From Dimorphilus gyrociliatus (lineage: Eukaryota > Annelida > Polychaeta > Dinophilidae), in contig CAJFCJ010000001.1 in assembly GCA_904063045.1 (NCBI GenBank), positions 751,501 through 815,500 of the forward strand: a stretch of 64,000 nt of DNA. Direction: 5' to 3'. Below the pieces are notes generated by a model that was given only the letters and a program-made list of their open reading frames with translations, ran no database searches and was not told the origin of the DNA. The position numbers and the translations under genes were made by a program. Shown here one piece after another: positions 1 to 10,324 of the stretch (positions are counted from its first letter, which is position 1; the number at the start of each line of letters is the position of its first letter).

Positions 1-993
1 ACGGCCACAAGTATCTTAAAAAATGTATTAATGACAACTGTATATATAAATAGAGATATTTATTTTACTATAAATGCATAAATTACTGTTTATAAAATTA
101 TGCATAATCGTATTGTCGCTTTTTAATGGCAATTTATCCTAATAATTAATCTTGAATTCTAATGACTACTTTTACTATTCACTTTGCCGATAAAATTTAA
201 TGATAGAGTATGTGCGAAAGTATATTGTATAGATTGAAAAGAAACCTTCGCACTCTATATATGCATAAAGCATAGAAAGGTATCAAGATGCATTTATTGA
301 TTTTTCCTCGCTATTAACAAAGCAACATAATTAATGATGAGCTTATGAATTAAAACTAAACAGAAATCTATTAGCTATGGTTATAAAAGTATAGACAGAG
401 CATTATCATTTTTCTATGGAAATACAGCGCTGGTTCTCTTTTTAGCCGATCGTTACTCAGATAGCTTATTGTAATGTAATATACCTATGTAAAAATACTG
501 ATTCCTTTCAATAATAACTCTGTGAGTTGGTCTGACATTACCAAAGCAAGTGCGTAAAGTGATTTAAATAAAGGACAGTCAATCATGCAATAATAAACAA
601 CATTTTACACTTTAGTTATTATTAATCTATTAGGGAAAAGTACAATGCATATTAATATTCCCAAGTATAAAAAATTGAAATTTAAAGTGACATAGTAGAA
701 CTATAACAAAACCTTTTCTTATCTCAAGAAGATAAAAAAAAGTCATAAAATATAAAACCAACATCTTAACTACAAACAGATTATTGAAAAACGCAATTGT
801 TGAAAATCTATTATTTTTTGACGTGTTATGAACTCTCGATTTATCTGTTACATAATACTTAAATATCTGTGGACTCTATTTTTCGTAAGTGATAAAAATT
901 ATCGTACAAACGATAGTAAAGATTTTGATTTTTAGGGATAGTTATTAAAGAATTAAACATAATGCGGAATAAAGTTTAACACATCCTTACAAT
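1..993. other. AT-rich intergenic sequence
   Basis: No open frame with coding character was found on either strand. This is the 3' flank of PGAP3, whose stop codon is at 994-996. Stop codons are dense in all frames. Confidence 0.5.
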
Positions 994-2765
994 CTATCTT
1001 GTCTTTTCATTTCTTAGGTGTTTGCAGTCATCAATAAGAAAGCTGAAATAATAATTAAGGTTTCATTAAAATTAACAAGGTTAATTATTAGCGATGAGCT
1101 TATCTTACCTATACCAGAGAAATGGCAATGGAACAGTTCCAGCATGCCATAGGGAATGAGCATCAAAGGTCCAATAAAGGGGAGCAAAATCTAAAAGTTC
1201 CAATAAAACCAAACAATTTAAACATAATACTGTTAAAGCAGCTTTCCGAACATGTTTTAAATGCTTATTTTTCGAGCAAAACCAAAGCCAGCCAATAGAA
1301 TTTACAAGACCTGAAACAAGGAGAAATTTAATTGAAAAGAATTATATATGAAAGATAGTTAATATTAAACGCGAATGTAAAGATTATAATGTCAATTGGG
1401 CCTAGTTCTTTGAAAGGACATAATTCATGAATGAAATAAATAACACCAAGCCTATTCAAGAACTTCTCTAGGAAGTATAACGTAAGAGAAATATGTTTAA
1501 AAATAACGGAAAATTTCAAATGAGTGTTTGTTATAGAAAACAATAGACATACCTATAAATATGTTTACTTTAATATTATATCCATAATCAAAGCTAACAA
1601 ACCACATGTAATGTACATGATAGCAATAAAAAGCTATTAAAATTAGACTTGAAAACGTTGTTTTGAAAAATCCTGAGCCAGTTGTTCCAAAAAGCCTAGA
1701 TTTTTTTTAGAGGCCAAAGAAAGGTTATTGCAATAATAATGGTTATAAAAGGAGATCAAATGATTTTTTACAAACCTCGCTATAAAAAAGAACAACTGGG
1801 TCAAAACGTATCCTATTGCTCCAAAGTAATCTAATGCCTATAAATATAAATGTATTTATATATACATTTAACTTTTCATGTTACATATACAGTATATGAA
1901 AGGAAAAGTTAAAATATTGAATCAAAGGATTAATTAAGTAATTGGTATTTATTGTTGTACCTCCGTTAAACGGGTGTCTTTTGTATGAAATATCGTAGAA
2001 AATGACCAAACTATCATTCCTACCTATTACAGAAACAGTAAATACACAATAGTAACCTTAATGCGTAGGTAAAATAACTATATTCATACCAGAGCATACC
2101 AATGAGTCACATAGTACATAGGTGAGTCACTCCGAACTTTTTTTCTAAATTGCAATAGAAGATATATATGAGGTAAGCCGTTTAAAATTGAAAAAAGGGT
2201 AGAAGCTGGTTCTTGAATACCCAAGAATCTTATAAAGGGCCACTGCAATGCACAATATATGTAAAGTGAGAAAATATACATATATAATAGTAACTAATTA
2301 TTAAGAATAAGTAGTACCTTTCCATAGAATTGAGGTACGCCACTGTTATCTTTCTTAAAGGCTTCAACAGTTGACCACATACATGAATATTTGCATTCAT
2401 CATTGCATGACCAGAAGTACATGTAAAATGGTTTTGAATTTTCATACTGTTGAACTGGAATGTATTCATTTTTTCAACTGATTATCTTATTAATTGGATA
2501 AACTAACGATTTGGTTGCTTGCATGAGATATCTAAACATTGTCGATAACACTTAATGAAAACCCAAGAATTGTCACCACTAGAAGCCCGAACATATTTGA
2601 AAGAGATATGTAGTATAAAAATACAAAAGGCTATAAATCCACCTGAAAATTATATCATGATAATATCGCTCATTGGTTTACTGGTCTTTAAAATGTTTGT
2701 TCTTCTTTTCTTTACATCGAAAGTCAATGATTGTGAACATTTAACTATATTAACTTACGTTGCAT
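994..2765 (-). CDS. PGAP3: PGAP3/Per1 GPI-anchor phospholipid remodelling factor
   Basis: PGAP3 removes the sn-2 fatty acid from GPI anchors in the Golgi/ER during lipid remodelling; it belongs to the CREST hydrolase-like superfamily. I assembled nine exons, all in phase: 2759-2765, 2508-2642, 2318-2454, 2090-2242, 1961-2023, 1776-1837, 1553-1695, 1109-1310 and 994-1042. They give 316 residues, against about 320 in human. The tiny first exon codes only ATG CAA C before a GTAAGT donor and joins a hydrophobic signal peptide. The lumenal Cys-rich part carries CYRQC and ECKYSCMW. Then come the hallmark segment WPFIRFLGIQEPAS, the CREST motif FHTKD, and the DAHSLWH segment whose Asp and His residues are typical of the family, with about seven membrane segments. 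It is divergently arranged with the KY-like gene, 394 bases apart. Identification is from clear similarity to PGAP3 along the whole length. Confidence 0.95.
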
Positions 2766-3159
2766 GCTTAATTTGCATAAATATTCAAATCAACAGTTAA
2801 ATTTGTTTATATTTTTAAAGCCGGTTTTGGTTCTATCAAGGAAAACTTGAGGTATGTTTTTCAGACTTACGAAAAATGGTAAAATAGTCAGTTCCATTAA
2901 TCTCTTTAAAAATGAGAGGCAGAATTTAAAACAGAAAATGGCGGGAAAGTTCAAACATTTAGATATTATTTAGTCGTATTTATACATATCTCTTATATAA
3001 AAATGTATTTATTCTTATTATTGTACAACTAATGTTCTGACAATATATTTTTAAGTTTAAAATATTAAATTCGACTTCAAACTTTCGATTGAAAAAAGAA
3101 AATAATTTCAAATAAATAGAGGGAAACTGAATAAGCAACAGGGAGAAGCAAAAGCAGAT
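2766..3159. promoter_or_regulatory. shared upstream region of PGAP3 and the KY-like gene
   Basis: These 394 bases separate the two divergent start codons. Both promoters must lie here or in the first exons, so a bidirectional promoter is likely. No TATA box or named motif stood out; the bidirectional role is inferred from position. Confidence 0.4.
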
Positions 3160-6100
3160 ATGTCTACTAAACGACTACAAAGTAATTTACAAATCCCTGC
3201 ATCCGTATTTGTTCAGGATAATGATCAAGATAGGAGAAATAAAAATACTCTTGATGAAGATATTATACAAATCCCTGGCGATATTACATCTTACAATCGT
3301 ACATCAATTGATAAAGAATTCGTTCAGAGATTTCATGAAAATAGAAACTTATATAAGCCAGTTTGTTAAAAAAAAAATAATGCTTTTATTCTATATATAA
3401 TTAGAGTTTATAATTTTTGTTCAGTGTTTAGTATCTTTAAATTATCCACCAGCAAATCCTATATCGGAGGAGTATGAACTTAAAAATGTTGAATTCAAAC
3501 AACTAAATCACACGTGTTCTATGATGGCTTCGAATAATATGACTTTTTTAATTAATGCTTCTTTCGCTGATCTTGTACGTAAATTAATACCACCAATCTA
3601 TTCAGATCTGGCGATAGTACGTTCCATATTTGTGTTTTGCTGTTCTATTGACCTAAACTCTTTAATGGAAGAGATTTTACCTATACCAATTGAGGATTCT
3701 CCTCTAGAGTGCCTATGGAATGTCTATGGAAAAAGAGCTAGCATGGCGGGATTTTTTTCAAGATTATGCAGACATACTCCTGTTCCCGTTAAGGTAAAAT
3801 AAGGACCTTAGTTTAAAGTATAACAATAAAACTTAGGCGAATTTTGACACCTTTAGATAATAACGGGAATAGCTAAAAATCGCAATTGTTGCTTTGCTTT
3901 AAATGATATAAATGTTAAAACAGCATCTTGCCAATGGAATGCTGTTTTTGTTAATGAAGCTTGGAGACTATTAGACGTAGTATGGGCTTCTAGGAAGAAG
4001 GATATGGAAAAGGAAGATAATTGGAAATTAATTCAAATGAATGGAGAATCTGTAACGGACGAAGACTTCGACTTTATGGTATTTATTGGCTGTTAACATA
4101 TTTAAAAAGAAACTTCTTTTCATTGATTTTTATTGATAAAAATCGTAAAGACAGAAACTTCTATCCAAAATAAGGATTTTTTCATGAAAAAGCATATTAA
4201 TGAATTCTTCTTTTTAACTTCTCCGAAAGAGTTCTTAGCAACTCATTATCCTTGTTTAAGGTGTTGGCAATTAGTTACTCCCACAATATCAATAAAGCAA
4301 TTTCAAGCAAGACCATATATTAGAGAGAGATTCTTCGATATGAAGTTGGCTTGTAAATCTTCCGACAATCGTATTCTTAAAACAGATGAAGGAGAGCTAA
4401 CTCTGACGTTCGATCTACCTTTTGAATCAAATAGGAGTAGCTCAATAACTTATGATTTTGTCGTAAGTTTTCGTAAATAATGAAATATAAGGCCTTATAG
4501 ATAAGAATTATTTACAAATATTAGTGGTTATTATATGATTTGGAAAAGCACTACGTTCTGGAAGACACTGCCCTAATCTTCCATAAAAAAACAAAAAAAC
4601 AGCTTATCTATCACATGATGTTCACCAGGCGAGGTTTCTATAGATGGGATCTTTTTGGAATGGAAAAGAACAAGCACTCCAACATGGAATTATTGATTTC
4701 TTATTTTATAGATAATAAACATTCGGATCAGAGAACTGATCCTTTGAGTGAAAATCCAAAAATTGGCTGGGGTAGAGGAGTCTACGCTGATATAGGAGGC
4801 ATTCAGTTTGCAGCTCACGATAGTGCCGTGATAGCTATGGGTGAGAATAATTCTATAATTAATGCAATCAAAAGAAATCCATTGAATTTAGATTACTTTA
4901 ATTAATACTAAATTAGTCATTAAATCTTTTAACAGAGTCTGGATACCTACAAACAAATTTTGGTATCAAATCTCAAGTGCTGAAAGATAATTTCACTGCT
5001 AAAGTGCTTTTAAAAAATAATTCAATAGTAACAAGAGACTTAACAAAGTATATTGAACAAATAAGCTTTTAATTAATAACAAATTATAAAGGATTAAATG
5101 TGAAAAACTATAGCTACACATATTGCTGCTTCGTTAAAGAAAATTTGCAACTGAACGTTCGATTACCTTGTGCTGGAGAATATATAATGGAATTATATAC
5201 TGGAAAAGCCAATTGCCAGGAGACACTACTTAATTGCTGTAATTATGTTCTACAATGCGATAATATTTCAGTATCTGGCCTTCCATTTCCTAGCTTATAT
5301 GAAAGTGTTCTTGGTGCTAGACATCGTAATTGTACATTTGGAATTAAACCATCAGAAATTAGGGGAATATTAAGATCTGAAGAGAATTTTTTCTCATTAA
5401 AATTTAAGCATACGCCCGATGTTATTATATCATTAGAATTAACTTCAAATGAAGCCAGTAATTTGCCTTTAAAAATGATTACAGATCAATTAACTCAAGT
5501 ACGACTAGAAGGTTCGGTTCTTATTAATTAAAGTAAAACAAATTTGAGAATATCATTTGAAATTGTTTACCTGTCAGATAAAATGACCGTTTTTCAAATT
5601 CGAACCTTTTCCGACAAAGAATTTGGAGCTAATTTCTACGCTTATAAACAAGGCAGAGAAAATCGTTGCCTAAGACATATTGTGTCCTATCTATTACTTC
5701 CGTTTTCGATTGTCAGTGGAAATGGTAACATAAATTTGATATAATTTACTTCAAATTACCATAAATAGAGATATTATTTTTTTTATTTCTTATTAGAAAA
5801 TACTCAAAATGTTCAATTCGAAATTCCACCAAGAATACCATACAAACATATTGATGTTGATAGTGATCTTGTAATAATACCGCTATCGAAACAGTATTTG
5901 GAGCAAATGAATACTAATTGTACCGAATCGTTGTTGGAGTTCGTTATAGAGATTCATAATTCAGTTCACTATGATTCTTGCACAAATTTTCATATAAAAC
6001 ATTTTAATGATAATAAACCACATTTTGAATTTAGGTTATCTTTAGGTTTTGCTTCAAGATATAGAGAATTTAATTTAAATACAAGGTGTTTTTGAATAGG

Positions 6101-7573
6101 TTATGTTCAAACGGTCTTTACTACGTTGATATATTTATAAGGGACTTCCGTAATATTCTCACAAAAGTTCAAATGTATACAGTAAGGAGGCAAGATAAAA
6201 CAAAATCAATAGAGGAATCAATCAACTGTCTTAGGAAAATGACAAAAAGTCCATGTTTAGAAACAGGTTATGATAGCAACACTTCAAGTGAAAATTCTCA
6301 AGTTAAACAAGTTAAAAAAATCTCACCATACAAATCTAATTACAATTTTCCGAACCGTTCCGAAATAAAATCAGAAATATTAAATTTTATTTCAACACGA
6401 AAGTTTGTTAATAAAGTTTATGATCCAAATTGAAAATCTATGTTACTTTATATGTTTTTCAGAACTAGGAATAATTTGGGTTCTAAGAAACGACGTAAGC
6501 ATAAAATTGGATCAATAGAGACTTTATTAAATTGCCGTTCTGAAGAAGAAGTGCAGGTTTCATTCAATAAGGTTAATTATTAACGCAGTTAACGATGTCG
6601 ACTATTTATACTTTATAAAGGATTGGATTCATTATGTAAAAGCTGAATCTAGTTTGGAAGAAATAAGAAATATAATGATTAAGTTAAAAAATGAAACAAG
6701 CAGCGAATTGTTTAGAATACCATTTAACGTATTTAAAGAATATGTTCTTGAAAGCGGTTCGTGCGTTTACCAAACTTAAATTCATTATTAAATCTATGAC
6801 AAAATAGATATGAGAACAGCATTAAGAGATAGATGCCAGGTTCAATTACTTAATGTTGTAAGAAGGGGCCAAAAGTTGAAATCAGAGAATTTAGATAGTC
6901 TATTATTGGCATGTCAAAAATCTTTGGTTTGTAGACTTATACTAGAAACAAAAAACACAATTTTACTTTCTAATCTCTATATTATTCAAATTTATTCTCC
7001 TTAAAGTCTCAAGTTAAAATGCTTGAATCAGCTAGAGAGCATTTAGCTAAGCTAAAAATAAATAACTTTCTTGAACTGTTAGATGAATATCCACCTCCGC
7101 AACATGTACAAATCATATTAAACTGCGTTCTCATATTAATAGAGATACCAACTGATGGAAATTTAACAACATCTTCAGTATTTGAGATTCTTAAGAATTT
7201 AGTGGGAATGCAGGAAAGTAAAAATAGTTGGACAATAATCTATACATATATTCAAACAGTTGGAATTTCATTCTTTAAACAAAAGATTCTATCTGTTAGA
7301 CGAGGTGTTGCAAACTGTCAAAAGGCTAAATGTTTAAAGTTATTAAGTAATTTGAAAGAAGACGATTTATTTAATATGAATAATAGCGGTAAAGTAATCT
7401 TTAACTGGGTTTGTTTTTATTGTTTGTGTTTTTTATTACTATAAAAAAAAACAAAAATAACTTATTTATAGCTTATTGCTACGTTATGGAAACACACAAG
7501 TAGGAAAAACTTGCCTCATTGGCATATTGAGAACGAATTGGAAGATGATAAAGACGCTAACAAATCATTCTAA
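3160..7573 (+). CDS. KY/hillarin-like transglutaminase-superfamily protein, probably inactive
   Basis: KY and hillarin are cytoskeletal proteins with a transglutaminase/papain-like domain. Exons assembled: 3160-3360, 3425-3793, 3857-4078, 4151-4462, 4549-4840, 4936-5047, 5114-5511, 5578-5724, 5797-6034, 6100-6402, 6463-6494, 6589-6756, 6808-6926, 7007-7393 and 7472-7573; about 1133 residues. The acceptor at 4150 is uncertain (4174 is also in frame). The transglutaminase-like core is in exons 2-4: the Cys expected in the GxCx(G/A)(Y/F)A motif is replaced (KRASMAGFF), the catalytic His before WNAV is replaced by Cys-Gln (SCQWNAV), while the Asp of WRLLDVVW remains. After it comes the family segment FFLTSPKEFLATHYP, then repeated beta-sandwich units marked by (F/V)RLP..GEY-type strands and an NPKIGWG motif. 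The C-terminal 180 residues are helical with a PPPQHV motif that I cannot assign. Tandem family members are common in lophotrochozoans. Confidence 0.85.
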
Positions 7574-8120
7574 TTTGTCATGGTTATAAAAAGAAAACGT
7601 TTAATTACATATTATCTAGGTTTTTTATAATATTTTATAAAAATTTATTACGTATTATTTATTGACACTACTTTGTATTAAAAACTATAATAAAAACTAA
7701 TCTCAATCAACAACCTCAACTATAGTATATCCTTTCCTTAGTAATTGCGAATTGTTTCAGCATTTGATACGTGAATTACAAAAAGAAACGGCTAATTGTT
7801 TAGATGCTTTTAATTCTATATAAACGAATTCTATGAATAACTCTTTTAATATTTTGTTTTATTTTATACACTAATACAAATGTAAAATTCTATTTAATTT
7901 TTGACTGGTTCAAGTTCCAAGACGACTTTTCGTAAGTAGAAAAAAATTGAAATAATAACCTGTTAATAGTTGACAATTAAATATCGTTCAGCTTTTCTCA
8001 TAGTTTAATAGATATTTTCCTTTTTAGCGATAATTTTAGTGGAAGGAGTTGCTTGGATAAAACAAATAATTCATTAATATAAATGCTTAAATGTATATAT
8101 ATTTGTTATTTATTTAAAGA
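7574..8120. other. intergenic, no feature recognised
   Basis: AT-rich spacer between two plus-strand genes. It must hold the 3' UTR of the KY-like gene and the promoter of the glycosyltransferase, but no specific signal was identified. Confidence 0.4.
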
Positions 8121-9281
8121 ATGAAAAAAATACGAGGTGTAAAATGCTGGGCTACATCGATCCTGTCTATAGCCGCCTTTTTGTTGTTATTCAAAATATT
8201 CCTTGAGAAACCTCCAATCAAAATAATAATAAATACGGGAAGCTCAGCAGAAACGGTATTTAAGAGGAATACTACTCTTTTCCCCAAAGAATCCATAGTT
8301 AATTTGACTAAGAGTAAGATGATACCGAAATGCGACGAAAATCTCTGTAAATTCTTAAATTACTATCCATCGATAACAGTTAATCGAAAACCTGCATGTA
8401 ATGGAACATTAGAGTAATTATAATCTTTTTTTAAATTTAATTACAAATCATAAATCTTCATTAAACTATTTCCATTGTCATTATGATTATTTTACAGAGA
8501 TTTACTGACAGTGATTGTCAAGACAAAAGGACGTTTATCTTATGTAGGAAAATTATTATCATCTCTATTTCTATATTATCCAAATGTAAAGGTAATTGTA
8601 ATGGATGAGGAAAATACAAAATCCTCAAATATAGGTGAATGGAGAAGATTTGAAAATTTTGAGAATATTTTACATGTTAAAATTGGTTCAGGAGTTGGAA
8701 GAGGACGTCAGCATGGTTTAAAATTAGTAAAAACTCCTTTTTTTTTTACAATAGACGATGATATTACACTAATAAAGTTTTCCCATATCGAGAAACTAAT
8801 AAACGTTTTGTTATATACAAATATATCTTTATGTGGAGCCTACATCGAACCAAAATACAATTATGATGGTCTAATAAGATCGTGGAATAATAGTGTATAC
8901 ATTTATCCAAACTTATATTACGATTCGATACGAAATTTCAAAAATTGTTATACATTGGACTTTGTAAAAAATGTTTTTGTTGCCAAGACAAAAGATGTAA
9001 TAGAGGCTGGAGGATGGGATACAGAAAGGGACTTGTATGAACACGAAGACTTCTTTATAAACTTTAAAAAATCTGGAAAGATTGTAGCTCAATGTTTAGA
9101 TGTAATTGTTAAACACCAGGATGTAGATAGGACTTTAGCAGTAGATAGACAAAGGAAATTTAAATATTGGAATGAAAAACTTAAAACAAAATGGAAAATT
9201 AATGGAATATATTTTTGCAGACCGGAGGCTTATTGGCTAAGTTATTTTTGCCCTGAAGATATGAAAAAGGGATTACTTTAA
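8121..9281 (+). CDS. type II membrane glycosyltransferase, GT-A fold (GT2/GT12-like)
   Basis: Two exons, 8121-8413 and 8498-9281, joined in phase by a GTAATT donor and a TTTTACAG acceptor; 358 residues. After a short basic cytosolic stretch there is one membrane anchor (residues 10-29), then a Cys-containing stem and a catalytic domain. The domain opens with VIVKTKGR and YYPNVKVIVMDE, has FTIDDDITL as the metal-binding DxD, and carries GGWD followed by EHEDFF, the acceptor/base segment typical of B4GALNT-like and related enzymes. A Golgi enzyme adding a sugar to a glycoprotein or glycolipid is likely. Donor and acceptor cannot be read from the sequence. GT12 (GM2-synthase-like) is my best family guess; a generic GT2 is the alternative. 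Confidence 0.75.
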
Positions 9282-9308
9282 TAATATGAAATATACGTTG
9301 TTCCTATA

Positions 9309-9331
9309 TGGAGAGAGAGAGAGAGAGAGAG
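9309..9331. repeat. (GA)n microsatellite
   Basis: About eleven uninterrupted GA units followed by an A run. Confidence 0.9.
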
Positions 9332-10008
9332 AAAAAAATAAGGTTGAAACATCTATTTTTATATCATCTGTATTAGCTAGTTTGATAGAGCAAAACCCTA
9401 TTAGTAGCGGAAAAGACTTAGATATAAAGGGAAATTAAAACTTTTAATCTCACTACATGAAAGATGGAGCCACTGTTTTACATCAACTTTAGCGTTACCA
9501 TTTCAGTTTCGTCAGTAAGCATGTGAAAATTCTGTGATCATATTGCATACAAAATTCGTTCTTAATTTATTTAAGTTTTCCACTATAGTTAATAGATCCT
9601 TTGTTAAATATATTATAAAAAAGTAATTTTTCATTACTTCTAATAAGTGCATAACTTAATTAGAATGTAGGTTGTTCTAGACAGATTGTAGCTGTTTGAG
9701 ATAAATAACATTTCGAAAGCATTGCTCCAGAATTGTGTTTGTTTCAAAATCGATTAATATTCAAGAGGCATAATTGAGGACAAATAGCTACTCAAAGACA
9801 ATGCGAAATCGACTTAACAATTGCGTTAAAAGATATTTAATAGAAAATGTACATTTGAACACTAATCAGGACTTGAATAAATTTTAATGACAAGAAATAT
9901 GAATAGTAGTTAGCCGAATGAATGTATTGAAAGAAAACCTAAAGCAACCATGTACAATGGAAAGAATCAGGCTGTCGTCTGCTTTAGATAGAGTGCCTAA
10001 AATGAAAA

Positions 10009-10158
10009 GCCGCCATTTTGTATTTCTATATATTTATCTATATACCATAGGCTGACCTTGCTTGCCAATAGATGCGAAAGCTCTTAGTAGCACAAAAGTG
10101 ATATGCGAAATAGAATTCAAAATGGCGCCACCTGTTCAATAAAAGACCGCCATTTTTT
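10009..10158. promoter_or_regulatory. cluster of three YY1-like CCGCCAT motifs
   Basis: GCCGCCATTTTG at 10009-10020, its near reverse complement AAAATGGCGCC at 10119-10129, and GACCGCCATTTTTT at 10145-10158. The core CCGCCATNTT is the YY1 site of many housekeeping promoters. The cluster lies 170-320 bases before the HAD start codon. Function is inferred from sequence only. Confidence 0.45.
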
Positions 10159-10324
10159 CCTTTTTTACAAGGTCAGTTAAAATTTCTCTCTCGATTATAG
10201 AGATATAACTTATGAAATTTCAGCAATAGAATATTGCCCGCCATACGCTAATCAGCCGATTTGTCCGTGTAGAGGCTGTTCCACGGCATTTTAATCGTAT
10301 TTTTCGCCCTTCTCCAAGGCTGAC

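Larger units (their letters stand above)
9282..10324. other. intergenic with GA repeat and promoter of the HAD gene
   Basis: It contains a GA microsatellite near 9309-9331 and, near the downstream gene, three YY1-like motifs listed separately. No coding sequence was seen. Confidence 0.5.

Noticed and set aside
2555-2800. 81-codon open frame on the plus strand
   Set aside because: It is antisense to the first two exons of PGAP3, which have strong family support.
6085-6100. Apparent frameshift in the KY-like gene between two overlapping frames
   Set aside because: Explained by an ordinary 65-base intron from the donor at 6035 to the acceptor at 6099, which restores a family-typical FRL..NGLYYVDIF strand.
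7903-7925. GGTTCAAGTTCC resembling a tRNA B box
   Set aside because: No acceptor stem, A box or anticodon arm can be formed around it on either strand.
8114-8296. 60-codon minus-strand frame
   Set aside because: Exact antisense shadow of the glycosyltransferase N-terminus.
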